This document shows, in pieces, positions 34,489-46,489 of a stretch of 64,000 bases of DNA. Both the position numbers and the translations under genes were made by a program. Position 1 is the stretch's first letter; every line of letters starts with the position of its first letter. The notes under the pieces are model-generated. The model had not been told where the DNA came from, did no database searches, and saw only the letters and a program-made list of their open reading frames with translations. Source of the DNA: Xanthoparmelia taractica (Eukaryota > Ascomycota > Lecanoromycetes > Lecanorales > Parmeliaceae); the NCBI GenBank assembly GCA_033085395.1, contig JANQBS010000224.1:1-64000 (forward strand), written 5' to 3'.

Positions 34489-36707
34489 TGTGCTCCGCTC
34501 TCTTTCGTTGTTCTGCAGGGCTTGGGAAGAGGATTCACAAGATTGAGCAGGGAAAGGGGCACGTCAATGTATAGGATAATCCATCCGGTACTCACCAATG
34601 AAGTAATACTATTATAATCCCGCCTTCCTTTTAGATATCGATACCTTCCTAGAGTAATTAAACGTGCATAAGGGCTCGCCTGGAGCTTATGAAAGCGCGG
34701 CATTTGGTGAACATGTGTTCCTGGCCGAGTCCGCCGATCTTTGTACCCACTTACCAGTCGATACACCTTCCATGGAGATGCTTGTAGCTTCAAGACACTG
34801 GGGTAAGTTTGGATGCCGCCAAGGTCTATTGCACCAGCTCCTTCTAATGTAATTCACACCTCCGCGGAGCGCAGGAACACGGATCCACCCTACCATCCCC
34901 TTTATCTCAATACGCTCAAAAGGCACAATGAAGGCGGCGAGCACCATGCCAGTGAGAAGGTGGCGCACGGAAAGGAGTAGCAGTGTTCCACGTCAGACCC
35001 AAGTCCGGCATGTGAGAGTGGTGATTAGTAGGGTTGAATGGTCATTACGTAAGGTAGCTACTTGAGTAGGACATTCTGCCTGCTTTCATAGGTCAATCAA
35101 TCTTCACACCCACAAGAGATGCTGCTTCTCCTTTCAATTGGTGGGCGCTGTGACGGACGAGGTGCGGAGGAGCAAGACTGAGACGTGGAAACAGTAGAGT
35201 TTAGGTCTAAGACCAATCCACACTAAGGTATTAATACACTGATTTTTACGATAAGTAAATGATTCGATAATCAATGTTGACCCATTCTGCCAAATTGACG
35301 TCTTGCTGCTTTTTGAATTTCCATATCAACAAGTCTTACAGTGTGCACGTGTGATGTGGAGTAATTCGCTAGTTTCATTTAGGTTTTAAATCTGTACACC
35401 TCTATGAGAAGAACTCCAAGCTCCTCCGATTTAGGGTCACCTTACGGGTTTCTACTAGGCGTGCACACGGTTCTATAGGGCCATATTCAGATGCAAACAA
35501 CATATTGGCTGCACATACTGTACCACATCCTACTCAGCAGGGGCTGAAGCTTCGTCAAAAAGTCTCAGAGCCCTTCACACACCAGCAGCCATCACACGAG
35601 CATCAGCGACAACCAAGGTAGAGCGAGAGCTTATGCAATGGGAGATTAATCACATTGCACCGCCTGCTTACCCACCCTCCTGCGACGATGGATCTTCGCT
35701 CTAAAATAAATATACGTAACACCTTTTCGGTTGCGTGATGAGGTCATAGGCTCCCTAATGGACGGCCTCGTTCTGCTGCTGCGGAATTCACGCTACTTTC
35801 GATGCCAATGGTATGTCCATGATTATTATCAGTCTACGATAACAAGGTTGACCCTTGCTCCTGTTTTACCACCTGCTTGATTCCATTGAGCACTGTTTGT
35901 TATCAATAAAATGTCCCAACTTTCTTCTGACTCTTCGATGAGTGATGAGATAAGTTATATATACTTGATCATGAGTATATCTGCGCCTCATCTATATTTT
36001 CTCTCATTCTTGGCTATTACACCAGATAGCAAATGTTCCATTATCTCAAAGAAAAGAAAAATAGAAGAGGGAAGAGGCAAGTCTTACATCAGGATTTCTC
36101 TTTCATACCATGAAATGAACGGTAGCCTGTGGGCGTGGGTACAATACCATACGGAATATGTACTATTCATGGGAATTTATTTCATCGGTAGAGGTGAACG
36201 AGCGGCCATGGAGAATCATGCCGTGTACCGCGGTCATGCAGCATATGCACGCCCAGGTGTTCCAGCCCACGTTAGGCGGCGACATCTTAACCGTTTTAGT
36301 CAGGTGTGGTTTTGACGAGGTTAGAGTTAATAGATATATCTATGTGGACTTGCTCGGACTTTCTTCACAGACTCGGATATGATCAAGAGAATGCATCTTT
36401 GTTGGTTTTTTCGGCTAATCTTCTAGCATATCAAGCTCAGTATCGGTATCGGCTCGCTGACGGACATGAGTTTATAACGTTGCTCGTGTTTGTACTAACG
36501 TTGTGCCAAGGAACTTTCTGCATCTTTTAAGATCCAATCCTTCTACTTTGTGATGGCGTGGATTGCGATTTCCTTTTCTCTAAGACCTGGTGACGTTGCG
36601 GCATAGACTAGATGCTATCAACAGAGACAAACAGCACCGAATAACGCAGCGCGTACAAAGTATCTCCTCGCCTTCCAGTTCAAAACAAGCCTGAAAGATC
36701 ATCAACC
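34489..36707. other. AT-rich gene-poor spacer
   Basis: A 2.2 kb spacer between the divergent P450 and DHCR24-like genes. It is AT-rich from about 35,200 to 36,150. Frames at 34968-34687 (minus) and 35911-36315 (plus) show no motif. The last 150 bp must contain the promoter of the DHCR24-like gene. No transposon open frame is recognised. Confidence 0.45.
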
Positions 36708-38156
36708 ATGGATCACCATAACACAGTAGTCGCCAAGATTGCCGCAAGAGCGAAACTCCTTTACGCCGGCAAGATCCCATGGCGGGTCTACCATGGCGGC
36801 ACCGACTCGACCCGCAAGACCGCGCACGCAGGCAACAACATAATCGACATTAGCGGTCTCTCACACATCCTATCCATTGACCCTCTCACCAAAACTGCGC
36901 TGGTGGAGCCAAATGTCACCATGGAGTCTCTGGTTAAGAAAACGCTCCCGCAGCTTCTTCCACCCGTGGTGCCTGAGTTCCCCGCCATTACCGTAGGAGG
37001 CGCGCTAGCAGGCACCGCAGGCGAGAGCAGCTCTTTCAGACATGGTTTCTTGGCCGATACGATATCTTGGATCGAGGTCGTACTTCCGACTGGCAAGGTG
37101 GTCGGAGCGTCGAGAGATAGAAACCAAGATCTATTTCATGGCGTCGCTGGCCCATTTGGCACTCTGGGTGTTGTCACCCTCGTCAAAATTCAGCTGCTGG
37201 AAGCGAAGCCTTTTGTCGAGCTTACATACCATCCTGTCCGTGGTATTGATGATGCGGTTGCGGCAACTAACAGGGAGTGCAGCGATGCTCTTAATGACTA
37301 TGTCGACGGAATCGTCTTCTCAAGAAATCGAGGAGCTGTGATTACCGGGCGCTTTGTTGATTTGGTTGGTACGAACAAGACGGTCCAGACATTTACGCAA
37401 GCTCACGATGAGTGGTTCTACTTGCATGTCGAGAGTATCCTGAACCGTGCAACATCGAGTGTACATGCTGAAGCTTACCAAAAATCGGACAAGTACAAGG
37501 AGATCGTACCTGTCCATGACTATTTATTCCGCTACGACCGCGGCGCTTTCTGGACTGGTCGCCACGTCTTCACTTATTTCGGTCTTCGATTTCTTCCCGT
37601 TCTGCGCTGGCTCTTTGATCCTCTGTTACGGACCAATATCTTGTACCACGGCCTCCACGAAAATGGCATGGCAAAGAATAACCTTATCCAAGATGTCGTA
37701 ATACCCATGAACAAGGTGTCCAAGTTCGTAGAGTGGGTTGACAAGACTTTCGGGGTTTGGCCGCTTTGGATCTGTCCATTGCGAAAAGATGTGGAAAGCG
37801 CAAAGCAATCGATGAACCCTTACGCAAGCAGCGCTGCGGTGACGGCGCATATTGCTGATGCAAACGACGAAAATCTGTCGTTATCAGAGAAGAGCAACGA
37901 AGAAGAACAAGAAGAAGAGAAGCTCATGATGTACATCGGCATCTGGGGCCCTCGGCTCACTGACCCCTCGGACTTTGTGAACCAGAACCGTATACTCGAG
38001 CGCCAAGTCTACGCCCTCGGCGGCATGAAGCGGCTCTACGCCCATTGCCACTACTCGGAAAACGAGTTTTGGAATGTATATGACAAACGTTGGTACGACG
38101 CGCTCAGGACGAAATATCATGCCGCTCACCTGCCGAGAGTCTACGACCTAGCGTAG
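36708..38156 (+). CDS. FAD-linked oxidoreductase, DHCR24-like
   Basis: A single-exon 482-residue FAD-binding type 4 (PCMH/VAO fold) protein most like delta(24)-sterol reductase. DHCR24 reduces the sterol side-chain double bond with NADPH and FAD. The FAD domain shows YHGGTDSTR near 28-36, LVEPNVTMESL near 65-75 and the flavin-contact block ITVGGALAGTAGESSSFRHG at about 94-113, followed by FGTLGVVTLVKIQL. The C-terminus YDALRTKYHAAHLP matches the DHCR24 end. Most fungi make ergosterol through Erg4, which acts at C24(28), so a DHCR24-type enzyme here may act on another steroid or triterpene. There is no N-terminal membrane anchor, unlike the animal enzyme. An acidic Glu-rich insert lies around 390-410. 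The P450 pseudogene 2.2 kb away is divergent. Confidence 0.85.
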   Translation: MDHHNTVVAKIAARAKLLYAGKIPWRVYHGGTDSTRKTAHAGNNIIDISGLSHILSIDPLTKTALVEPNVTMESLVKKTLPQLLPPVVPEFPAITVGGALAGTAGESSSFRHGFLADTISWIEVVLPTGKVVGASRDRNQDLFHGVAGPFGTLGVVTLVKIQLLEAKPFVELTYHPVRGIDDAVAATNRECSDALNDYVDGIVFSRNRGAVITGRFVDLVGTNKTVQTFTQAHDEWFYLHVESILNRATSSVHAEAYQKSDKYKEIVPVHDYLFRYDRGAFWTGRHVFTYFGLRFLPVLRWLFDPLLRTNILYHGLHENGMAKNNLIQDVVIPMNKVSKFVEWVDKTFGVWPLWICPLRKDVESAKQSMNPYASSAAVTAHIADANDENLSLSEKSNEEEQEEEKLMMYIGIWGPRLTDPSDFVNQNRILERQVYALGGMKRLYAHCHYSENEFWNVYDKRWYDALRTKYHAAHLPRVYDLA

Positions 38157-38822
38157 AGGATCTGGATCAAGAGAGCTGGCAAAAAGGATTGGTTTTGGGG
38201 GGGCGAGGTTTGGCGTGGAAGGAGAAAGGACGTCGGAGGCCCAGCAGCTAATGCATAACGAGCAATGATGGGGCTAGGAGCTCGGCATGCAGCGTCTCAT
38301 GACGCGTAAGACGAGTGACTCGAGACAGAAATCTAACTCAGTATATAGCTGACATGTATCCTATCGTAAGGCTTGTATTGCTGGAAGCATCAGATGGAGC
38401 AGTAGGGGCATAGGTATCTGCATCATGCAGACTATGTCACGGCAAATAAGATTGTAGTGTTTGTCGCTATTTCATGAGGAATGAAGCCAATGTAGCTCGA
38501 AAAGCTAGTACTTCTCATATTGTCACGGTAGATGGAACAAGATGATATGCTGATGGGGTATCTATTCGCTTCTGCAGCCGAAACCGTCGCGTAACACGTG
38601 TGAGAAAGCAGACACCCTTTAAAGGTTTAGTCATGCCATTGATACAATTGGCGACAGCAACAGGCAGCTTGCAAGCTGCACTTACGCTCGCATCATGGCT
38701 CATTATTAGCAGCGTCATATGGAATGTCCTCCATTGCCCAACTCCATATGCTGCAACAAAAGAAATGCTCCCTCCCAGCGCCCTGAATGCTGCCTCCCAT
38801 TTCGTCCTCACTGACTCCTCCC
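38157..38822. other. convergent 3' region
   Basis: This stretch lies between the converging DHCR24-like gene and the small basic protein gene. It contains no recognisable gene. Its right end would be the 3' UTR of the latter. Confidence 0.45.
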
Positions 38823-39057
38823 CTACTTCGCCTTCGACTTCGCGTCGCGCGCCTTCTTCAACGCAGCGAGGCGTTTGGCTTTGACGGCCTCGCGCGCCTT
38901 CTTCTTTTCGGCGCGCACGACGTGGGCCTTCTCGAGAGGGGTCTGTATGATACAGCAAAGGAGTCAGTCGTTGATGAGTCAAGTTATGGCAAAGCCATGG
39001 GAAGGGTAAGTGGATGGGAAAGGCGCGTGACAGCTTTACCTGCTTGGCTGGCGCCAT
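38823..39057 (-). CDS. 45-residue Lys/Ala-rich basic protein
   Basis: A two-exon gene too short to appear as a single open frame. Exon 1 is 39057-39040 (MAPAKQ) and exon 2 is 38942-38823, separated by a 97-nt intron with a GTAAAG donor and an ATACAG acceptor. The product is strongly basic and helix-prone: after TPLEKAHVV come RAEKKKAREAV, KAKRLAALKKA and RDAKSKAK. The even Lys/Arg/Ala spacing suggests one amphipathic helix, as in small nucleic-acid or ribosome-associated proteins. I do not recognise the family, and it is not RPL41 or RPL29. The codons use C/G at third positions, as in the well-supported genes of this window. Its upstream region faces the helicase gene, so the two are divergent. 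Confidence 0.6.
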
Positions 39058-39550
39058 GATTGTGAAAGATCTGTTAAGGTACGGTGCGTTTCTGTAGGTA
39101 GTTGAGAGTGAGATGATAGATTTGGCGAAAGGTGAAGCGGATGAGGTGCGAATGTGAGGCGTCGGGGAGTGAGAAAGCGTATTGGTGGTTAGGATGGAGT
39201 CAAGAAGGATTCTGAGGATGCCTGTGTTTACTTTTATTTTACCTTAATTACTCTCCGCAATCGCGCTTAGCTTAGCTTTACCGAGGAAGCTAGTACTAGT
39301 ACGAAGAAGTACTTTAGGGGTCACGAGGTCCGTCACAGAAAAAAAAGGGTCTAAAGGCGCTAAAATGAATCGGGCCAAGCCTTGAAACTTTAGAGTGAAA
39401 AAAAGTCTAGGCCAATCATCACCAACAGACTCCAAAACATTCCACTACTTCTATCACTGAATTGTATCCCTTTACTGCTTGTCGTTCAGTTGTTGACTTG
39501 GTGTTCACTCTCGGCTTTCGGCCAGACTCATTTGCCTAGGTTGCCGGCCT
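39058..39550. promoter_or_regulatory. bidirectional promoter, small basic protein (-) / helicase (+)
   Basis: About 0.5 kb between divergent starts. A short stretch with overlapping AGTACTAGTACG-type palindromes occurs near 39,291-39,303. No other element is evident. Confidence 0.4.
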
Positions 39551-41706
39551 ATGTTGAACATTACCCGGAGAGGTCCATCCTCTATTGCAAGGTCGCTACT
39601 CTCCCTATCAACCTATCCGAGATGCAGTGGGCCAGCCCACACGCGAGATCTACAGCGGTGCCTTTCATGGAAACCTCCAAGTACCGGAAACACGCTTCGC
39701 TGCACGTACGAATGGAAACGCTTCGCTGCAACCAGCGCCGCAGCGAAAGACGAAGCCACTGAAGGGGAGATTGAGCAGGAGGTCTTTTCGCAGACACCTC
39801 CATCAGATCCCCAGATAAAGGAAGCTGTAAAACATGGTCCAGTCACGAAGTTCAAGGAATTGGCGGAGCGTGAGATGGTGTGCCAAACTGTGGTGAACAC
39901 CATCACACAAGGCATGGGGCTGGAGACTATGACACAAGTACAAAGCCTGACGATAAGCCAGTCGCTCAAGGGCAAAGATATGTAAGCAAGCCATCGAAAA
40001 GAAAATAAAAGTCGCAGACATCTGATCCCGTCAATAGTCTAGCGCAAGCCCGCACTGGGACGGGCAAAACCCTCGCCTTTCTTATACCTCTCCTCCAAAA
40101 CATCATCAACGTGGACCCGACGCTTGAGAAACGCTCGGGTCTTGGCCGTACTGGTGATTCTACGGATATCCGAGCGATCGTCGTATCTCCTACAAGAGAG
40201 TTGGCAGAGCAGATTGCGGCGGAAGCAAGAAAATTAACAAGAGATACAGGGGTCATCGTACAGGCCGCTGTCGGTGGTACGGCAAAAATAGAGGGGCTAA
40301 GGAAGATCAGGCAAGAGGGATGTCACATCCTAGTAGGGACTCCAGGCCGACTAAAAGACATCTTATCAGACCCCTACAGTCGGGTCCGAGCGCCAAACCT
40401 AAGCTGTTTCGTGTTAGATGAAGCAGACAGGTTGCTAGATGACGGATTCGCCCCCGAGATTGATGCAATACAGGACAATCTACCTCAAAGAAGGGATGTC
40501 GATCGACAGACGCTCCTCTACTCAGCCACTGTCCCTCGAGAAGTCATGCAAATTGTCCGCCGGACCATGAAGCCAGACTTTCAATTCGTTCGAACGGTGC
40601 AAGAGGGCGAACAGCAGACGCATGAAAGGGTACCTCAGAAACTAGTCACCGTAGAAGGCTTCGAGAACCGTCTGCCAGCCCTGTTGGAGCTCATCAAACG
40701 AGAAATAGATCGGGCAGCCGGTGCTACCGGAGGGTCTGTTAAACCGTTCAAAGCTATCGTTTACTTCTCAGCAACGGCCGATGTCTCGCTTGCTGCTGCT
40801 GTTCTAAATAGGTTGAGAAATCCTGGACAAAGCATATTCCACCAAGGCCCTCTGCATCCTGCCAAGATTATCGAAATGCACGGACGTCTTACTCAAAATG
40901 CGCGAACCAGAGCAGCCGATAGTTTTCGACGTGCGGAGTCTGCCATCATGCTCTCGTCTGATGTTACCGCGAGAGGAATGGACTTCCCGAACGTCACTCA
41001 TGTCATTCAAGTTGGAATCCCACCCTCAGAAGAGCAGTACGTCCACCGCATTGGTCGGACGGCTCGAGGAGACAAAACCGGCGAGGGTTGGATATTCGTC
41101 TCGAAACTGGAACGTAGTGAATTACGCCAAAGGCTTCCAAAAATGCCCCTACAACACGACAACACTCTCGAGACTGCCAAAGTCGATATGAAGAAAGATG
41201 CCCAGCTGCCTGAGCACGCCGCCATGACATTGACCCAGGTAGGTGATGCCATGAAAATGGTACCCCGCGGACTGAAATCCGGTTCCTATTTGGCGGCTAT
41301 CGGTCTTTACCAGTATGTCAGGGATAAGCAAGCAATACTGGATGCTCTAAACGAACTTGCAAAGTATGGCTACGGGTTGGAGGAGCCACCCCTGATTGGC
41401 CGAACTCTGGCTACTAAAATGGGCCTTGCCCGGTTGGAGGGCGTCAATATAGGTTATGAAGAGCGAGAAACCAATCTTGCTGAAAATGCAAGGGATCAAG
41501 GCATGCGGGGCTTCGGTGGAGGTAGGCGCAGCTTTGGCTCCGATTGGGCAGGTGGTGGGGGCAGAGGAGGAGGCTCTGGGTCTTATGGAGGCCGCCGTGG
41601 CGGGTCCGGTAGCTACGGAGGGGACCGTGGCGGAGGCCGTGGCGGAGGCTACGGAGGAGGTCGCGGTGGAGGCTATGGAGAACGAGAGCATAGGCCCCGG
41701 TATTAG
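39551..41706 (+). CDS. mitochondrial DEAD-box RNA helicase, MSS116-like
   Basis: An ATP-dependent RNA helicase of the Mss116 group, needed for mitochondrial intron splicing and translation. Exons 39551-39981 and 40038-41706 are separated by a 56-nt intron that interrupts KD / ILAQARTGTGKT, so the Walker A motif appears only after splicing. Length is 699 residues. The N-terminus is Arg/Ser/Thr-rich and poor in acids for about 60 residues, which fits a mitochondrial presequence. Motifs are Q-motif QVQSLTI, motif I ARTGTGKT (about 148-155), PTRELA, TPGR, DEAD (about 271-274), SAT (306-308), ARGMDFPNV and HRIGRTAR (about 480-487). The C-terminal tail from about 637 is GGR/GGYGG-rich, an RGG-type RNA-binding tail, as in Mss116. 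The start is the first in-frame Met after a stop and gives the presequence. Confidence 0.92.
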
Positions 41707-42815
41707 TATCCCACGCTTCTGTTTTCGCCGGAAGAGAGCATCATCTTGCCTCTTGACGTTCTTCTAATCTCGTCCGCTTCTTCATCTCGTTGTACCATAT
41801 GTATTTGCATGCTTGTGTGGCTATCACGAGGTCTACATTGTCTACCTAGACGGAAAGTCTGGCGCTAGAAAATATACAGTACACTCCACTTTTTCACATC
41901 TTACATCTTGCCACTGTGCAGTCTAGAGATCTAAGCATCGGTGGCGTTCATCTGGTATTCGCTCTACAAATACAACGTATGTGAGGCCTTTGCTCCTCTG
42001 AGATAGGACATGCTCGCTCTGCCAACAACGTCGCCGGTATAAAATGCATGACCGTGAGAAGGAGATATGGTCATCTCGGTCGATGCGAGTTGAAGCTCAT
42101 CGAATTCGAACTTAAAGAGACTGCAAATATGCCGCGTAAGGTACTGAGAGATGAATGTCTCAATGAGCGGTAGGAAAGACCGCTTGGTGACCTTGGATGG
42201 ATTGCTGCATAGATGAGAAAAAACCGCACTAGGGGTACTTTGTAGTGTAAAGCACTGTATTTTCTTACTCTAGCTATCTTACTGAACAACGATGATCTTA
42301 GCCATCAAGTACTGTTTATATTATGCCCAGGTGACTTACTTTGCATGTAGTTGTAGGCAAAGTAGTCTAAAGTTCTCTGTCTCTGATAACCTTTCGGAAA
42401 GCGGAGCGCGCGAGGCGCGGTCAGCCTTGTCCACTTCTTGCCATCTACTATTCGCTCTCAGTTTGCACACTTTCCCAGTGCACCATTAGAATTCATGAGA
42501 TGATGGTAGAGGGCCATCCTCCCCTACTGCTTGGTCGCCTGTCGCAATTGAGCTTCAGACGAGGCAGATCTTGTCTGCCAGCTTTGGCAAAAAGGAGTTG
42601 CCAAAGTGGTATCATGAAACAGGCACACTCCTGTTCCTGCCAAAAACCCCCCAGTGCTTATACTGCGGACTGCCACGCAGCGCCGCAGCAGTTTCATCTT
42701 TCCGCCATGCCTCCAAAAGCATAGGAATATGGCGATAATTCAAGTAGAGCTCTTTCTGCATTGAATTTCTAAATATTAAATATCTGGACAATTGTCTCTA
42801 TTCTCAGCAGCAGTC
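41707..42815. other. intergenic region
   Basis: It holds the helicase 3' flank and the upstream region of the zinc-finger gene. Short frames carry no motif. The last 40 bp contain an AT-rich leader. Confidence 0.45.
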
Positions 42816-44873
42816 ATGCAGAAAGGTGCTGCAGCTGCAGAATCGTTAGTCAGAATTCCAGCCACAACGCTTTACGCCAATCAGCCTCGCTCAATTGGGG
42901 TCCCCAATCATATTGATTCGGACGCGCCACACAAGCCGCCGACCCCAAAGCAAAAGGCAGCCCTTAATGAGCTTCTGTGCTTTGACAAGGAGAAAATTCT
43001 CACTTGGCTTACACTCCTACGGTCCATTGAGCCGGGGTACCGCCATCGTGCGCGTGGAGGATACATCTCTAGCCAACAGCTTGATGCGCTATCCACATTG
43101 GAAGATTGCGACGATAGCGACATCTTAGCATGGCGCAATCTCGAGTCTCCTGCCAGTCAGTAATTATCCTGCCTAATGTATCTACACATAGCTTATCGCT
43201 GACCATGGCTCATAGGTGACGTCTACGGGCAGTATACGTTGAACAATACTCTCCACACCCTCAGATCCTCTGTTGCGTCTACACCACGCCATCAACAGAA
43301 GCCGTCGACAAACTCTAGCCTGAGATCTTCTACCAGCTCTCTCGCTCCCTCTACTGTCTTCAGTACTAGTTCCATCTATGGCACCCCAAGGAGCTCCGTA
43401 GGTCATGGCACATCTATACCTGAACTCCCTGAGATCGCGTGCAATGACGAGTCTAGTCATGCACATTGGTGCACTTATGGTGAACATTCGAAACCAATAT
43501 CCACGTGTGAGGGCTGGAAAAGGCATGAGAGAGAGCATGAAGTTCCATATCTATGCATGCCAAATGGACCGGTGGAATATACTCAGCATGGCCCGACGTG
43601 CGCATTTTGTGGTGCAGCAGATCCCGACCCCACACACCTAAATAGGCAACACATTATTTCAAGTTGCGTTGGTAAATTCAAGGAACCCCTCAGAAAATCA
43701 AGAAGGACCGACATGATCAGACACCTGGCACTGCACCGTATTCACAGCGAAGCTGCCGCTACACTCGCTGACCGTTGGCGGATTCATCTCAACAAGAAAT
43801 TCTTTTCTTGTGGACTGTGTCTTGTGGTCTTCTCCTCGATAACAGAGCGATCCAATCATATCGATAATGAACACTGGAGACACGGGCAGAACATGGACGC
43901 ATGGGAATTGAGCAACGTAATCAAAGGGCTGTTGCTAGAGCCAAAAATGCAGACCGCCTGGCGTTTGCTTTTGAGCTCGTATCCTAACGTTGTAGAGTCC
44001 GGTCTACGCTGGGAAATGCCACGGGCAGACGGCCTACAACTGAGACTCGAGAAACGTGAAGAGCCTACACCAGTCCTTGCGAAGGCGGCACTACAGCTCA
44101 GTGACTGTAAGCGGATACGGCCAGATCGGGAAGGCTTGATTGCTACAATGGGTAGAGTAGAGGCGATGTGTGGTCCGGTCTCGGCGGTTCCTCGAAGTCC
44201 AGCAGCCACAACCGTGGCCTCTTTTACAAGTCACGCACATCAATCATCGCCCATTCATACCCAAATACCTGCCTCAATGACACTCCGTCCGCCCAGGTCA
44301 CTTTCTTCAAGTAACGTCGCATCTTTCAATATGGAGCTCCCAGAGCTGGAGTGTGACCCTTCTCTAACAGCACCAGCGATTTTAGATGACCCATGGCAAC
44401 CTCATGGCTTTCTTGATCATACACTGTGCCAAGTGGGGTCACTCATGGACGCAAGTGTCGATGACAGTTCGTCGCAGTTGTCTACCCGTGCCTGGCCCAC
44501 GGAGTGGCAGTCTATGGATACAAGCCAACCTATTGATGATACCACTGGAATCAAAGGTCACCTAAGCGAGGATGGAGCTTCATCGGTTGCTCAAATGTCT
44601 GCCCCTCGGCATGAGCAATCAGGTGCCTATGCATGTACAGATGGGCAAAGGCCAACTTTGGATTCTCGAAGAGATGTCAACATTTCCAATACTATTCGAT
44701 TACCTACTTCGACCTTTTTCTATGCCTCATGCGCACAGCCTCCAAATCACGAATATGGCTTCAACTTCCGCAACAAGCCTCTTCCACCGGAGCCACCTAC
44801 AGATCTACGCAGAAGCGCAGGTCGAGCTCCTGGACACCGGCCGACCACTCCTATGGACCTTACTACGGGCTGA
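42816..44873 (+). CDS. C2H2-like zinc finger protein
   Basis: A two-exon gene (42816-43155, 43216-44873; 60-nt intron with GTCAGT donor) encoding 665 residues. The junction rebuilds ESPAS/DVYGQYTL. The N-terminal 115 residues are unlike known domains. A Ser/Thr-rich stretch (about 130-175) leads to three Cys/His clusters: HWC..C..KRHEREH (about 198-221), CAFCGAADPDPTHLNRQH (about 242-259) and FFSCGLC with NHIDNEH (about 311-335). These match the loosely spaced C2H2 fingers of ascomycete putative regulators, many lineage-specific. The region after 340 is low-complexity, with Pro/Ser/Asp and many Met-rich motifs. I infer a nuclear DNA-binding or chromatin role, but no target is suggested. The start is the first ATG in frame; the frame is open slightly upstream. 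Confidence 0.75.
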
Positions 44874-45919
44874 ATTGAGCGTCGCACTCCCCCCCCCCAA
44901 AAAAGGCAATAGCGTGGGTGTTTGGAGAAACGCGTTTCACAAATATGAGGTGGCATACTGCGAAGTCATCAGCGCTTGACGTGGCCGTTGCAATGGCGCT
45001 GATATCCACAATCCATTCGTGATTTGCAGTTATGTGAATCTAGCATTGCTGCCGCGATTGGAGGAAGATTTTTCGCTGCTTTCTGAACTTTCCGTCACGA
45101 TATTCCATATTCTACACGCTTTGGGAAAGGCACTTTTCTCACTCCTATTCTCAGAGACTAACTCTTTTCCATGCCTAAAAGTATTCAGAAGAAGTTGCTG
45201 CGCGACTTCATACGCTATAAGATATTTTGTCTTGGAGGTACATGGATCCTGTGTGTGATATGAGGTGTTAATCTCTAGTGTCCAGTATACTGGTTCTGTC
45301 TCCTGGTGGATCGCAAGCGGGTGTGGAATGGAATACGGCGCAAGATGCTATGTTCGATTTACGACTCGTTAGCAACGAATGCACCTACAACAAATTTTTG
45401 GAATAGCTTGCTATCTGTTCGTGTAATAACAAGCATCTTCTTTTTATTCTCTTTGTCTTTTGCACTCATATTCGCTCTAAAGACTCATTGGATATTTTGC
45501 GTACCGAGTGAAACAGGCTCTTTTGGGATGGCTCTACCCCTAACGTGGACTAACGGAGCCCAACCTTGTTGGCTACACGGGCACGTCTGCTGGCAGACAT
45601 TTTGTAGGAGGGCTAATGATGGGTAGGATGTGGGTGAACTAGCTATGAAAAGGATATAGATGGGCTAACGGCTGTAGGACGAGAACCAAAACGATGCCAT
45701 GGCTACAAAAGAACCATATGGCTCTAAAAAAGAAGCGATCTCGAATGAAGAGCCATCTGCTAGTGCGAGGCATGTATACATAGGGATGGCTATGAATATG
45801 CGCCCCCTGCATTCGACGCAAATATATAAGACAATGCTCTATCATTAGACGCACCAACTCAGGGCCCCCCTGTGACGACAAACCGCCTCATTGAGCTCTG
45901 ATCTTTTCATCCTCTAGCC
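44874..45919. other. intergenic region
   Basis: A run of ten C and six A follows the zinc-finger stop (about 44,889-44,904). The remaining kilobase has no recognised gene. Short frames rich in Phe/Ser lack motifs. Confidence 0.45.
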
Positions 45920-46489
45920 TTACAACTCCTTCGCATTCCCACAGTGCCAACCCAAAATCGCATCGACAGCAGAAGTCTTCCTCAAACAATCTCCAACCTT
46001 ACACCCGCCCATGGATGCCTCAACCCTTGAGGTCGACGGTTTTGATTGGCTGTTGGATGTTTCAGTTTCGGTGACATATTTGCTGCATGCGGCAGTTCTT
46101 TGACACTCACCATGGATCCTCCAAGTGATGTTGACGTTAAAGAGTGTGAGGATAGTAACGACAATGCGAAAAAGTGCAGTGATGAGATCCTCGACCGTTA
46201 GGACCCAAGTCGGTGGAGACGGCATCGCGTGTGGCGTGGAGGACGTTGAGCTGTTGTCTCTGGTGACATTGGTCGAAGTGGATGTCCTGGGATCGGCCAA
46301 GGCTGGTGTTGATAGGGATACCTCATCTGGTCTTGGCCGCTGCGCGCGAGGGAGAATTATTGCGAGGACGAGGGGACGGGGGACAGGGACACAGTATGTG
46401 GTGGTGCCATGCTTTGTTTCAGTAGCATTGGATTGGAGTATGGACGTGGAGAGTGCTATGGTGGCGAGTAAGGCTGCGAGTAGCCTCAT
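45920..46489 (-). CDS. putative secreted Cys-containing protein
   Basis: A single open frame of 189 residues. The N-terminus MRLLAALLATIALSTSILQS has the charge-then-hydrophobic pattern of a cleavable signal peptide. The mature part is Pro/Ser/Thr-rich, with possible N-glycosylation sites (NVT, NSS, NIT). The C-terminal 70 residues hold five of six Cys (HGEC, AAC, GGCKVGDC, WHC), as in a disulfide-stabilised secreted domain. A hydrophobic segment, LITALFRIVVTILTLF, before the Cys region could be a membrane anchor or part of an unspliced intron. I do not recognise a family. It could be an effector-like small protein, but that is speculation. Confidence 0.5.
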   Translation of the reverse strand: MRLLAALLATIALSTSILQSNATETKHGTTTYCVPVPRPLVLAIILPRAQRPRPDEVSLSTPALADPRTSTSTNVTRDNSSTSSTPHAMPSPPTWVLTVEDLITALFRIVVTILTLFNVNITWRIHGECQRTAACSKYVTETETSNSQSKPSTSRVEASMGGCKVGDCLRKTSAVDAILGWHCGNAKEL

